A DNA stretch of 64,000 nt from Ecdyonurus torrentis (GCA_949318235.1 OX439129.1:29603243-29667242); one strand, 5' to 3'; counted from the stretch's first letter, positions 1 to 27,596 are shown. A program made the numbers and translations. The notes: a model not told the origin generated them from the letters alone.

Positions 1-23
1 TACAAAATATCTTACTTATATTG

Positions 24-30
<7 letters not shown>

Positions 31-82
<52 letters not shown>
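31..82. repeat. Poly-A run of 52 bp
   Basis: Uninterrupted adenines. No poly-A signal or target-site duplication is evident around it, so I treat it as a mononucleotide repeat and not as a retroposon tail. Confidence 0.9.
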
Positions 83-84
<2 letters not shown>

Positions 85-253
85 GCACTGGAGCAAACTT
101 TATAGAGACGATATTTTGTATATCAATGAAGAAATTATTTACTGTCAAAAGATCGGATTTAAATTTTTTTAAATTTTCACAATATTTTAAACAATTGTTC
201 TGACACAAAACAAGTCTTAAAATATAATAGTTTTTTTTTTATTATACTGTACA

Positions 254-431
<178 letters not shown>

Positions 432-1222
432 ATTCAGTTAATAAATTAAAAAAATTAATTTACTAAAGAAAATAATTATCTTTCCAAATAATATAATAAA
501 GTAATGATGTAGTTATTCTGAACACCCAAATAAATTCCCAAATATTTAACATATTATAAAGCCATGTTGTTTTCTATTTAATTACTTTAATAATAGGAAG
601 TCATTTCCATTTAATTGTTATATATTTTTGTCAAGTAATGCTTTGATAACATGTACAGTGAGACCAAATATTTACACAATGTATATGACAAATGAGAATA
701 ATTAAATTAAATAACTCAGAATTTTAACATTTTTGTGTGAATTATCTGTTATATCATTATAAATGTTTCTTTTTTGTAATTTAGAATTACAATTTTACTG
801 CATTTGTATATCACATTCCACGCTATTAAAAGTCACAACAACGACGAATAAACTGACAAAAAAATATTTGCATTATATAAATTTTTTTTTGTTATTTTTT
901 TTTTATTATTTAGCTTTATAGAATTAGAAATATGTGAGATAGAGTAGTATACTTTAAATTTATAATTACACCGTTGATTACATTGATATATATAATCATT
1001 ACTTTTATGATTTATTAACTGTGATTTTATTTTTCTTCACTTTACTAAAATATGTATGATCTATTTTATTTTTAGATCCAAATGAGGAATGAAGCTTCGT
1101 GAGGTTTTTCAAGTTCTTATCAAGCCTCTTCCTTCAGGCTAGTATTATAAACTACATTTCTTTGGAGTCTATAGAGCACAAAAAAATTTAATATTAAAAA
1201 AAAAAAATACAAAAAAAAAAAA

Positions 1223-6263
<5,041 letters not shown>

Positions 6264-6345
6264 ACAAGTGGATTAAAAAATATAATCAACCACTTGTGTG
6301 TATTACTTTAAAATGTGCTTCATATTATGATAAAGCACATATGCG
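6264..6345 (+). other. Start of 3' UTR with two short hairpins
   Basis: Directly after the stop codon lie two stem-loops. In the first, CAAGTGGATT pairs with AATCAACCACTTG (about 6265-6296). In the second, ATGTGCTT pairs with AAGCACAT (about 6313-6341). They would lie in the 3' UTR of the mRNA. Whether they act in stability or localisation is unknown. A first AATAAA follows at 6504-6509 and could be the poly-A signal, though that hexamer is common in this composition. Confidence 0.4.
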
Positions 6346-8141
6346 GCCATTTTTGAGCCCCTGCAAATTTTATAACTATGCAACCAGTTGCATAGATAAG
6401 TAACAACAGTCGTATAACTTAAAGGGGATTTGGCTAAGAAATTGTGGAGAAAAAAATAATATATATATATATATGAGAAAAGTATTATTAATTAATATGA
6501 AAAAATAAAAATCTATTAATGGTAAACTATATATATGAGCAAAATTATACTATATAATTTAATATTATTAATTTTATTTAACTTTGTTTTAAAGATCGTA
6601 ATATTAAAAAATATAGTATAATAATAAAAAAATATGCTTTTTTGATTAATATTGTAACATATGGAATGGTACAAAAATATAACACATTTATAGAAATTGT
6701 GGATTATATAAGAGGCACAATAGAAGATATTTATTAAAAAAAAATTTACTTTGTTGTGATTTGGTCACTATTTAATAAATATGCTGCAAGAGAAGATGCA
6801 AAGCATAAAAAACTTTTTGTTTTGTATGAATGAATCAATTATAAAGAATAATTCAAACATTATCAATGAGGAAAAAAAATACACTGTCAATGCTCACAAA
6901 ATCAATTAAAATATTTTATTTGAAGTCAAAATATCAATTGATAATAAAAAATCACAAATATAACTAAAAAAAAAAAAAAAAGAAGAAAAAAGATGTATTG
7001 CTAAAAATTGTGTTTAACTTTTACAGACCAAAAGTTATATTAAATCATTTTTTAAAAAAATAATTAAAAATATATAGAATACTAAAGGCCTAATAAAATA
7101 GTGTGCTTTAAGAGAAAGAGAGAAAGAGAGAGAGAGAGAAGGAGAAAAAGAGAAAAATGTTGATTTATTTGAAATAAAATAATATAAGTATGCATGAATT
7201 TCAAGAATTGCTGTTTAAAAAAAGGACTTTCATTAAATAAAAAAAGGAGTTGCGATTGAAAATACATATGCGCACTGACTATTGAAACGGGTAAAAATAT
7301 TTAACATATAAAATGAGAAATATATATATATAAATAAATATAGCATTATTTGGTTAACTTAAAGTAAACTATAATGGATTATGTTTTTTTTCCTTCCATT
7401 ATTTCTCTATATAGTAACTATAATTTACTTTAATTTTTGCTGCATATTTTGCAAAAGTAAGATATAGATTTGGGTTTTATTCCCTTTTAAGCCCAAGAAT
7501 TTTTATATAGAATTTTCTATTAGAAAAAAAAAAGAATAATAAATTTTTAGATATCTCATAATAATATACAGTATAATTCTCAAATTTTTATCTATATATA
7601 TATTAGAAAAAAAGTTTTAAATATTTAAAAGAGTATTATGTTATAATACTTATGATATAAGTTTTAGAAATGGAAGTAAAAATATTATAATAAAAAAAAA
7701 GAGAGAGACAAGAAATCAAAATAATTTTTAAAATGAAGCACACCAAAATATCTGTATTATGACACCTATAATTTTTTCCGTTGCTTATGTGAATCCATCC
7801 ACTTTTGATTTAATTTTGTGTTAATTATAATTGAAATAATTAAAGAGAATTTTATTTATTAAGATTAATTATTGTAAGTGGCAAATTATTTAAAAAAAAA
7901 TGTTATACGCTTAAAAAATCTTGAGGAAAAAGCCTTAGAATTTTAAAAAATATATATATAAATGGCACAAGTAAATTTGTACTATGTGTCTTTAGCTTAT
8001 AATTGGAAAATAATATGAAAATTTTAACTAAAGTAATATGTAAGAGAAGGAAAAATATTTTGAACAAAATAATATGAAAACTGCAATGAAAATTGTACAC
8101 TTGTTTCTGTGAATTGTATCACACGCATAAAATTTTTAATA

Positions 8142-8174
<33 letters not shown>

Positions 8175-9878
8175 TTGTAAGGTAATGGTGAATTAATGAA
8201 TGGATTGGAAAAGGTATAATAATTATACACTTTTTAGTACAGAATAATTTTTTTAATAAAACTTAAAACAATTTTTAAATTTAAATATTAATTAAAATAA
8301 GGTATATTAATATTATTTGTAAAGGTGTCAATTTAAAAAAAAAAATCAAACGTCATATTTCAAATATTAAATTAAAAAATTAACAAGGACACTTTTTATA
8401 TGTTAAAATTTTTAATATATTCGTGTAAATAAAGAAAATACAAAATTATGGCCTTAAATGATAGAGAATAAGTGTCTAAAATTAAACATATTATAATGTA
8501 TTAACAAAAAAAAAATGTAATAAGATAATAAGTGAAAATAAAAATAAATATACGAATAAAAATTGTTTGATTAATTTTGAGAAATCCTATATCTATTATC
8601 AAATGTATATTATATTAATGTAGTGAACTACTTTTTCATAGAATATTTAAAATGCTTTCAAAGGCAAAATTTTAATAATATACATTATAGTAATTAAATT
8701 ACTATTCTATTTATTACTATAAAATTATTACTTATTTTTGTTAACATTTTTTGAAAAATTTTAATGTGATAATTTAATATATCTATGTGTGTGTATATAA
8801 ATATATCATTTTCAGTTCTTTAATTTAATTTTATACATCCTAATAATGCAATAGCACTTAAAACCTTTAAATAGTAATTTAGTTTACAAAATAATTATTA
8901 ATAAATGAGCGTTTTATTATTATTATTATTAAATTTTTCAAATGTCTATTAATTTTTTATTAAAATGAAACGAAAATAGAAAGAGTAAAATAAAAAGTAG
9001 TAGTTAATGTAGTATAGTTACAAAGGTGGTTCTCTCACAACCGCACACATGAAAGTGTTATTAAAAGTTGCATGATTATTTGACTTCATTTTCCTCCTTA
9101 TTTTAACATGTAAGAGGAGATTTAATAAGGCAATTTTTAACAGGTAAAGCAAAAAAAAGTAACTTTAATTCTTAATATTTGGCATGAATTTTCTGTATTA
9201 ATAAGATAAAGTTAAGAGTTGCGTGTTTCCAACTTTACATAATTATTGTTCATAGGTTATTATAAAGTGAAATTTTCATATATATAGTAAAAGATATTAA
9301 TTTATTGGGATTTACTGACGTACTTTTGTTACTTTATAAATTCTATCATGAACTTTTTTATACTTTAACTTTCATAAATATGTAATATAAAAAGAAAAGT
9401 CAGAGATTATTAATATTATTTAAATTTAATTTAGAAGCTTTGTTTTTAAAGCAACTATAAAGACAGACCTAACAAAAAAAAAAAAAAAAAAAAAAGACTA
9501 TATCAAATCCTGTCATTTCATTTAATATTTTTAAAAAGTATTTAATATATTAATTTTTCTTCTTTCTTTTTTATGGCCGAAGTAAAAAAGTGATGTTTGA
9601 CATTACACGTAAAAGTAAAAATCTCAACATTACCATTTATAATTTAAGTCAGTTATTGATGACTAAGTGCCCACCAGCTTTTGGTGAGCACTCACAGAAA
9701 ACGTTAGTCTAGACACTTTCTTTGTAGTATACAAAGTTTTTCATTACAAGCAGAGTGGAACATTATTTTGTCTTTGTTTTGATTAGAAGAAAAGTTCATA
9801 ATTATTTAGAATGAGAAAATTATCCTTTTTTTAGATGACTCTCAAAATAGTTGATGTTAGAAGCATATCTACTGTACC
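6346..9878. other. AT-rich spacer without recognised genes
   Basis: Left part of the spacer between the stop codons of the two convergent genes. Only short A or T runs and a degenerate GA tract (about 7111-7140) are seen. No ORF has coding character. Part may be 3' UTR of the plus-strand gene. Confidence 0.6.
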
Positions 9879-10192
9879 ATATCTTCTTCAGTCCCAGTAT
9901 ATAATACATTAGACATCAGATAATTCAATAAAAAAAGTGAAAAAAAAGAAATGAAAAATATCTAACAAATTGAGATAAAAATACACAAATTGGACCAGAA
10001 AACACCCCTGAATTTACGCGATTTTTAAAGCTATTTTGAGCATTCTAGAGTAAGTAGGGTACGCAAAAGCAAGAAAGCCTTTTTGACAAAAGAGATATAT
10101 TTTTGTCATTCTGAGAGCCGCACAAAAGCGTGGTTAAAATATACGACACTGAAATAATTTTAAAAAAAAGTCAGGGACTGAAGAGGCTATAA
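9879..10192. mobile_element. Candidate MITE with CTTCAGTCCC-type inverted ends
   Basis: The left end (ATATCTTCTTCAGTCCC, 9880-9895) and the right end (GGGACTGAAGAGGCTAT, 10174-10190) are inverted repeats with two mismatches, about 310 bp apart. The interior is GC-richer than the surroundings, with no coding capacity. Target-site duplications are not clear, so the call is tentative. Confidence 0.45.
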
Positions 10193-10752
10193 TTTAATTA
10201 CAAAAGGTATTATTTTTATTTTATACATGTAATAAAACACAAATATTTAATAATTTTTATTTCATTTTTTTATTAACAATATTATATTTTACAACAAATA
10301 CACATAATATTTTATAGTTGTATTCCATTTTTTATGTTTTTATGTTTTATTTTTTTCAATATTTTTTATACACAGTTATTTTTGATTATTTTAGAATTGA
10401 GTAAGAGCCTATATAGAGTAAAAATAGACTCACGGAGGGGGCGGGGGGTACATTAGAATACAAGACAATTTGCCCTGAAAATTATATAGTGGATGTTCTT
10501 TTCATTCAGATTCCCTGTTTATCGTACTTATTATTTTTCTTTTATTTACCACATAATATGGTTTTTATTTTTTTAGTATTAAAAACTGTAAAAATTTTAA
10601 ATATTAATTGATTGATAATTTAAATTTATCAATACTGATTGCTGACATTTTTATAAAATCCCTCTTTTTTTTTAGAGTAGATAATAAAATTTGCTATTTA
10701 ATATCTTCGGATATGAGCAACAACAACAAAAAAATGCAATTTTATTAATTAA

Positions 10753-11000
10753 AGGCGTAGAACACCTTGAACAAAAAAGTTGCGTAATATCCTAACAGAC
10801 CTGAAAATTAACTTTGATTTGGCCGGAGTCATTTATTTCTAATATATTTTCCATTCCCAAAATGACACTGGTCAGTGACCGCCAGCGGTATTTTGTGAAT
10901 GGAAAACAAATTAGAAATAAATTACTCCGGCCAAATCAATGTTAATTTTCAGGTTTGTTAGGATATTACGCAACTTTTTTGTTCAAGGTGTTCTACGCCT
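10753..11000. mobile_element. Palindromic MITE, TTAA-flanked (copy 1)
   Basis: A 248-bp near-complete palindrome. The terminal inverted repeats begin AGGCGTAGAACACCTTGAAC and continue with few mismatches for over 100 bp per arm. Both ends abut TTAA (10749-10752 and 11001-11004), a 4-bp target duplication. TTAA duplications are known for piggyBac and Kolobok superfamilies. The end AGG does not match the usual piggyBac CCY terminus and fits Kolobok-type RRG ends better. No ORF, so non-autonomous. A second copy lies at 25986-26301. Confidence 0.85.
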
Positions 11001-11004
11001 TTAA

Positions 11005-13723
11005 AGTACAAAGAATATATATTCTTTTATAAATATCAATTAAAATTACAATTAAAATGTAGTAATTCATTCATATTTTATCGTATCAATTGCTTAAGAC
11101 ATTTTTTTTATTTGTTAAAAACCATTATGCTCATAAATTTTGTTATTATTGAATATGAGAATTGATTGTTTTTCGTTTACTGCGTAATTTTATATTTCAG
11201 ATTATTTTTTTGCAGCTTTAATGTATAGTATAGATAGCAATTTAATTTCGTTTTAATACAATAATACACATAAACAAGTAGAATAATAATAAAGATCTTA
11301 TAATAAACATGAAGAAAATATTATATACATAAAAAAAAACATTGATACTTGAAAATACAATATTATTTTAATTACAATGTTAAATATGTTATAAAAACAC
11401 TTAAAGAATTAAAAAGATTTTTTTTTCTTCGTCATTAAAAAGTTACAATTTTTCTTTTAAAGCGACTAGATTCACATTTCTTTCTTCTCATTTTTTTGTG
11501 TTTCTTCTAAATATTATAAAAACCTGGGATATTAGGTTTTAGTGTAATAGTTACAAAAAAAAAAACTTTCCCCATAATTTACTAAATAATTTTTCTTTTC
11601 TTTTTATTGTGCAATGTTTTATAAAGATAATTTTTTTAAAATATAAAATGAGTTTAAAGTTAAGATTAAAAAAAAATTAAGAATGTTACAAAGAAGAAAG
11701 CTTTCATTATTATTTATATTTATATGGGTGAAAAAAAAATTACTCGTAAATTTATGTAATATAAAATAATAATATTTTCTATTTAAAATTAAAGTAAACA
11801 TCTATATTATACATGTATTTTTTAAAATTTATTTATATAGAATTAATATAATCCCTTTAATTGTATTGATTACATAATGATAATAATAATATTATTTTAT
11901 AAAATCTATATACTGTGTAATTATATTTTTTAATTATTATTATTATTATTATTGGTTTAATTATTATTATTTTCTTTCTTTTTGTTAATAGTCTCGACTA
12001 CAGATTTCTATAACTTTTTCCTCTCTACAGTGCAAAGCTCTAATGGGTAAATACAGCAGATCTCACTGTCTCTATGGCTGATTACCTCCATTATCCCTTC
12101 ATGTTGTACAGTTGAGTAGTTACAATTAACTACTGTGTATTTTTTTTGTCTTCCTACAAAACTTTTTTTTATATTATATATCTGTAATGTGTGTATTTAA
12201 ACTATCATTAATATATATATTATATAAAAATGCTATTTTAATATCTTTTGATCGGTACTTCAATGCTTTTAACTTAAAAGAACTTTTATTATAGATTTAA
12301 AGTTATTCCAATATATCTCGCTCGATATTGTTTCATTATGTTTGATTTATTGAAACATGAGGTATAATTTGTGAGTGTTTTTACACAATTTTAATAGATT
12401 TTTTTTTAATTTTTGATGTAATTATATAATAATTGTCTTATTACACATTTATTTTAATCAAGCATTGAATGCACCAAAGCTTTTTATGAAATAAAATTCA
12501 ATAAAACAATATAAAAAAGTTACATTTAAATATTCCTTTCTGCAGTAATAACCAGCAATTTATGAAAATTTGAAATTACTAATAAAACACACATAATATA
12601 TTTCCATATTTTTGTTTTTAAAGTCTAAATTTTTTGGAATGTATGTATATTTTTTTTAAAGTCTTTTTTTTTTCTTTCTTTCTTTTTTCCAAAAGCAAGT
12701 TATAGATTTTTTCCCCCCTTAAAATTTTTTTTTAAAGCGCCGTCAGTGCAATAACAAAATATTATAGCATTTTTTTTATATTTAAATTTTAAAAATCAAT
12801 TTAAATTATAAATTTAATCACAGTGCAATGCTCTAATTTAATGTATTTATTATAATTACTTTTTTTTACACATGCAATTTTTTTATACTGTACAACGACA
12901 TTCTCACTGTTCTAAACTTTTATAATATATATATATTTTTTATCATCATCATAATTTTTTTTTTAATATATAAACTTTAACAATATATTTTGGACGCTTT
13001 ATTTTTCATTTTTTTAAAATTTTATTAATAAATATTATCCAAAGCTCTAAAAATGTCATAAAATTATAATATTTACTAAATAAATCATAACAAATAAGTA
13101 CTATATTATATATAAAAAAAAGATATTAAAAAATTAACTGTTACAAATTTCATTTAAAAAAAAATCTATATATATTATACCACTTGGGATATAATTGGGA
13201 TGTAATATAATAATAAAAAGAAAAGCACTTAGGTAAATATCAAATGATTAATAAATAAAATGGTTTTAAGACGTGAAAAGCTAGCTTGACTTTGTGCATG
13301 TCAAAACTTTAATATGCTTACTTTTCACGCCCTCTAGGGGATCACTTTATACTATATATATATAAAATATACAGTATTTATATAATACTATATAATATAA
13401 GGTAAACAATTTGAAAGTATAGACCTTTTATCTTTTATATATGTTATAAATTCGACAATATATAGAGCAACAGTTATAAATATATATTATATACTAGCCA
13501 CATTATTTGACCTTTTCTGCAAAATCAATACACAAAGAGAATGAGACAGAGAGCGTGAGAGTGTTATACAATACTCTCTCTCTCTCTCTCTCTTTCTCTC
13601 TATAGAAAATGTCTTTTGAATAACTCTCTTTATTTTTAAATTTAGAATTGCATCTCTTGAGATAAATAAAAAAAACGTTACTTTCTTTTTTCTATGATAA
13701 ATAACGTAATACTTTTGTCTTTG

Positions 13724-13761
<38 letters not shown>

Positions 13762-14760
13762 AAATACAAGGTGACAATTTGCTTTTTTATGTATTTTAAA
13801 TTCAATTTATATTGAAAAAGTTTTACTTGTCTTATTCTTATTTTAAATGTGAATATAAAATATGAAATGATATAAATAGAAAAAAAATGAATACAATTTT
13901 AAAATGTTAAGAGTGATATAAAAGTCATACATATATATTATATAATACACACAATAAAATAAACAAACAATTGAATCATGAACTTGATAATAAGAATGCA
14001 TAATTTTATAATAGTATCATGTAATATAATATTTTGAGATAATTTAATCTTTTTATTGTAAAACACATATATTTATTAAATGTTTAATATTGAAAATTCA
14101 AAGTTTTGTTTTTCATACCAGCGATTTGCTATTACATGTAATTTAAAAAATAGGTTAAGAAACAAATAGAATTAGTACAAATAGTCTATAAATATTTTAA
14201 AAAAACTATTACTTGAATAATATTAAATTACACCAAGATATTATTGCAAATTTGCATGAACATCCGATACATCAAGAAAAACGTACATCGATATTACAAA
14301 AAGCACGTCCATTCTTGAACACGTCAATAATAATAAAACAAAATGACATCTTATAGAGCTTTTATATTTTTATATTTTAGTATTATTATATATAAATTTA
14401 ACTTATTATTAAAGTTATTATTTTTACACCTCATATTTTTTTATCAGTTAAAATTCTAAAAACCATTTTAATATATATTTTTTTATCATATATATATTTT
14501 TAACTTCATATAAAAACTTTTTTTTTCTCCTCTCCCTCTTTTCTTAATTTGTTTTATTTTTAATGAGCATTATTTTTTTTATATTATATCATTAATATAT
14601 CTAATTGCTAGTAATATTTTTTTTATTATTATTTTCTCGGAAGGTTACTTTTTTTTTTTTCGTTCAATCGATAAAAACTTTTAAGGTAATGTTAGGATTT
14701 TTATTAATAATAATAAAGAGGAGTAAATATTAGAACGAGGTGTTGGAAAATGAGAAAGGA
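11005..14760. other. AT-rich spacer without recognised genes
   Basis: Central to right part of the inter-gene spacer. It contains a CT tract (13574-13594), a T run (about 13730-13759) and two short similar sequences, CAGTGCAAAGCTCTAAT (12029) and CAGTGCAATGCTCTAAT (12821). No coding region is seen. Confidence 0.55.
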
Positions 14761-15405
14761 TCTTGCGCTTGAAGTCGCTGAATTTATTATTTTTTTTTAT
14801 ATGTATATTATAATACAGGAATAATAATAAAAAGGGGGGTTGTTTTAAAGTTGCTGTATGGTTGGTGGTGTCTGCTTGCTTGCTACTCGGTTATTATTCT
14901 CATCGAGCTATATGGTACCAGGTGGCTCTTATAGGCTTCACCATACTAACGCTCTCTCATCTCTCTCTCTCTCTGTCTTTCTCGTTTCACCCCAATGTTA
15001 CATTCACACATATAAAAAAATACAATGATAATTAATTTATTCCAGGTAGAGTAAGTAAAATTTGACTTTAAGATTTTTAAACCCCCACTGGAGACAAAAA
15101 ATCAATTTTCAATAATATTGAAAATATTATAACATTTTCTTGAATAAAAATCGATTATAACACTTTTTTTTAATAATAATGATATACAGTACTGTACAGT
15201 ATAAAGGTAATATTATACAAAGAAATATTTGTAAATGCAATTAACTTCTACTTTTTGAGTTACAAATATTTAAACTTAAGTTATTTAAACTATTCTACCT
15301 TTAATAAAAGTAAATATCTTGAATTTTCTTTCTTTCGTACAAGAGAACGTTGTAAGAATGGTGCAAAAATCCTCCCTCGCTCGCATTCTACTCTACATAA
15401 AAAGG

Positions 15406-15440
<35 letters not shown>

Positions 15441-15491
15441 GAGAGGTTTTATTTACACATGATGGTGTATATTGAGAGAAGGAGATGGTCG
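14761..15491 (-). other. Probable 3' UTR of the minus-strand gene
   Basis: Downstream of the TAG at 15494-15492 the minus strand reads an AATAAA at 15453-15448, eight bases, then a run of about 29 adenines (15439-15411). Beyond it, 14845-14960 is more complex and GC-richer than usual here and could be distal 3' UTR. The true cleavage site cannot be fixed from sequence. Confidence 0.35.
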
Positions 15492-24231
<8,740 letters not shown>

Positions 24232-24346
24232 CTGAAATCACAAAACATAAGCGAATTATTAGATAATAAAAATGTTCATTACTATCCAACATTTGCTTTA
24301 AATTTACTTAAAATATTATACAAAACGAGGGGGGAGGGACTGTAAT

Positions 24347-24463
24347 GGTCTGTTCACAATGACGCGTAAATTCACGTAACTTTCACGTAAGAATCCAAAT
24401 AACATTGATTGTTGTATCGTCACGTAAGAGTTACGTAAATTTACGCGTCATTGTGAACAGCCC
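24347..24463. mobile_element. 117-bp MITE with AT target duplication
   Basis: The terminal inverted repeats start GGTCTGTTCACAATGACGCG on the left and GGGCTGTTCACAATGACGCG on the right. They are flanked by AT on both sides (24345-24346 and 24464-24465). Inner motifs TTACGTAA and CACGTAA recur. A 2-bp AT duplication with GG ends resembles IS4EU/ISL2EU-type elements. Non-coding. It lies just upstream (5') of the 24231-23902 exon. Confidence 0.7.
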
Positions 24464-24551
24464 ATAAGTTCGTAAACAATTGTAGCAACATTACTAAAGC
24501 ACGTGACTTAAATGTCTCAATAAGCAATGTTAAATTTTTTTATATAAAAGC

Positions 24552-24582
<31 letters not shown>

Positions 24583-25316
24583 TTTCAAGCAAAATACTTT
24601 TGTCTCTACAAGGTTGTTGTTATATTAAAGTTTTACAATAATCACGTGTAATAGTTATGTATTTTCAAATAGAATGTTATTATTGTCAAAATAAAAATAT
24701 TTCATTTTACGTTGACTTTCTCTCTCTCTCCCTCTCTTTCTCTCTCTTTCTCTCATTCTCTCTCTCCAAATCTATATTTTTTAATCAAATTAGCAAAAAA
24801 CAAAATTTGTAAATATATCTATATAAAACCATTCAGCTCAAAGCTATAAATAACAAATAATTTCTTCTCTTTTAAAAATTAATTTGAAAATTCAATTTAC
24901 AAAAATGTCTCTTACAAAACAATCTTGTAAAAAGTCAACCTAAGTTTTACTTTCTAAAATTTATACAAGTTGACAAGAGTGCCTGTAAACTTAATTATAT
25001 AAAATGAGACTGAGAACATTTTAATATATTAAATGCATGTTTACTTGCTTGAAAAAATTCTTAAGAGTTAGAATTATATTAATTAAATCTAAAAACACTG
25101 GTGTTTTATAGATAACTATAAATAATATAGCATGCAGGAAAAGAAATTATATTATTATTATTATTTTTTATATAACAAAATCAAAAATATTTTGATATAT
25201 CGATAGAAATGTATATAATAATAAGCTTCAAAACAAAAAATCTTATAAAGATGGTTCTGCGTGAGCATATAATATAAAATGTTTTTTTTTTCACTTTTGA
25301 ATAATATGTAAATTTT

Positions 25317-25352
<36 letters not shown>

Positions 25353-25985
25353 ATGTTATTAATTTTTTTTCTACATAAGATGATATCCAAATAATAATAA
25401 TAATATATAAATTTAAAAAAATAAAGAGATGTTAAATTTCATGTTGCAAAATTTTTCCCTAAACCAAAATTATAGGATTGTTTCAATATAAGTTGTTATA
25501 TATTAAGATAATTGTATATTGTGTGTATATATAATCATCAAAGAGTTAGGCTAGCCGACTTACACGTAAAATATATATTATATTGTGATATTTATAATAT
25601 ATAAATTTAAATACGTCTCATCGTATCAGTTAAGGGCACTGACTGATCAAATTATTCTGTTCATTCAACTTTTGATTAAATTAAAAAATAAAATTCTTTT
25701 TTCCTTATTCAGTGTTCACGTGGAGAGACAATCTAAAAAATTATACTTAATTACCCACACCATTTCATTACACTATAAGGAAAAAAAAACTACCAACATA
25801 AAAGTAAATATACCATTTTGGAGCACATTTTGCTGTAATGATAATAATATACAATACTGACGAGCTGGTATAACAAATTTTGACAGCTCTATTAATGTAC
25901 TAAAAAGTAAAAATTTATTTATAACACATGTAAAAATTTCAAAATTAAAACTTCAGTCTATATAATCAGGTTTGTTTTTCATCAA
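24464..25985. other. AT-rich stretch without recognised genes
   Basis: Contains an A run (24550-24577), an imperfect CT tract (24718-24767) and a T run (25321-25348). A 91-codon open frame at 25585-25860 has AT-driven composition (Ile, Lys, Asn, Phe) and no supporting features. If the minus-strand gene has a near upstream exon it could lie here, but I could not find one. Confidence 0.5.
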
Positions 25986-26301
25986 AGGTGTAGAACAACT
26001 TGAACAAAAAATATGTCTAATATCCTAACATATTCTAAATATCAACTTTGATTTGGCCAGAGGAATTGATTTCTAATTTATTTTCCATTCACAAAATTGC
26101 AGCTGCGGGTTTATGACGTCACAGCTTGCCTGTTTCCGCGCGCGTAGACTAGCGATCTGTGACGCCATGAACCCGCAGCTGCCATTTCGTAAATAAAAAA
26201 TAAATTAGAAATCAATGACTCCAGCCAAATCAACGTTGATATTAAGGTATGTTAGGATCGTTAGGATATTAGGCAAGTTTTTTGTTCAAGATACTACGCC
26301 T
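25986..26301. mobile_element. Palindromic MITE, TTAA-flanked (copy 2)
   Basis: Same family as 10753-11000. The left end is AGGTGTAGAACAACTTGAAC, and the right end in reverse is AGGCGTAGTATCTTGAAC. Shared inner blocks include TAATATCCTAACA and TTTGATTTGGCC. It is flanked by TCAA (25982-25985) and TTAA (26302-26305), the first one base off a perfect duplication. At 316 bp it is longer than copy 1. A GC-rich core, itself an inverted repeat (GCAGCTGCGGGTT / AACCCGCAGCTGC), accounts for the extra length. Confidence 0.85.
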
Positions 26302-26792
26302 TTAAGATAATTTATATATTTATTAATTATTATACTTGTAAATTCCCAGCAAAATACTTCTACCAAGTAAGATATTTGATGCATTACTGAAGCAAACTGT
26401 TACATAAAAGAACCTATTCTTATATTGTTGTATTAGTATTTCATTGTATATAATGTTTTAAAATAGAAAAAAATCTCACTGTTTTTTACTTTTTTATAAA
26501 AAAATCTTTATGTCAGCTGCATGAATTATAATTAATGAGATTTTAATACCTTGTTAAAGATTTATCTCAGATTTGTTAGACGTATCATCAATCTTTCTTT
26601 GCATCAAATAAAAAAAATTCTCTTGTCGTATTGACCTCAAAAAAAAAAAAAAAAAAAAAAAAAAAACTTATTATGTAATTATGAAGTACTATAAAATTAA
26701 GTTTATTTGATATATTATGTTTACATTTTGTTTCATGAGCTCTAATTTCTTTTAATTTTAAAAAAAAATAAAACAAGTTTTAATTATACTTT

Positions 26793-26798
<6 letters not shown>

Positions 26799-26867
<69 letters not shown>
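26799..26867. repeat. (AT)n microsatellite
   Basis: 69 bp of alternating AT. Confidence 0.93.
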
Positions 26868-26870
<3 letters not shown>

Positions 26871-27592
26871 GCAGTATTATTATTTGTGTATTTTTTTGTA
26901 TTGCGTCCACGTATTTATGTAATAAATATCAAAGATTACACGTAACATTTTTATATCATTTCCTTTTTCGGTTGAAGTTTCATTTTTATATAATATACAA
27001 ATTTACTTTGTTATATATATACACGCTCCATTTAATTTTATGTAAACAGGAAATTCTTTTAATATTAATCATTTTAATTTTTCCGTATTATCTTCAATAA
27101 AAATTACAGAGTACTGTATACTGTAAATTCAATTTAAAGGTGAAAATACTTTTTTTTTTTTAATTATTTTATGATACATATATATTTGAATTAAAAAATA
27201 TATAAATATACGTATATTATCCTCAAATATAATGTTCTATTTATACTATACAGAATCCATTCATGTCAATGATTTTATATATATTTTTGTTTTATTTTCA
27301 AATTTTTTATTTTTATTTTTTTATTTTCACTATTGTTTCTATGTATATGTATATCGTATAAAAGTCATGGTACCATATATAGTTTACGCTGCTTTTGCCA
27401 TCCATGTACCACCACACAAATGTCAATAATAGAACTAACTGTGTGTTTATTTATCTTTTGTGTGCAAGCCAGATTTATACATTGATTTTATATAGAATAT
27501 GTGTGGAGAAGCTCTCTAAAAACATGCTTTTTGTTTCTCATTGAAAATGTATTTCAATATATACGACAGAACAGGAAATTAACAAAAATTGG

Positions 27593-27596
<4 letters not shown>

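Noticed and set aside
24232..24292. ATG at 24292 as the start of the minus-strand gene
   Set aside because: The frame is open upstream, but the sequence looks intronic and ends in a clean TTTTGTGATTTCAG acceptor. Starting there would put a membrane span at the very N terminus and ignore the splice site.
25585..25860. 91-codon plus-strand frame
   Set aside because: Amino acid use follows AT-rich codons only. No homologue, initiation context or neighbours support it.
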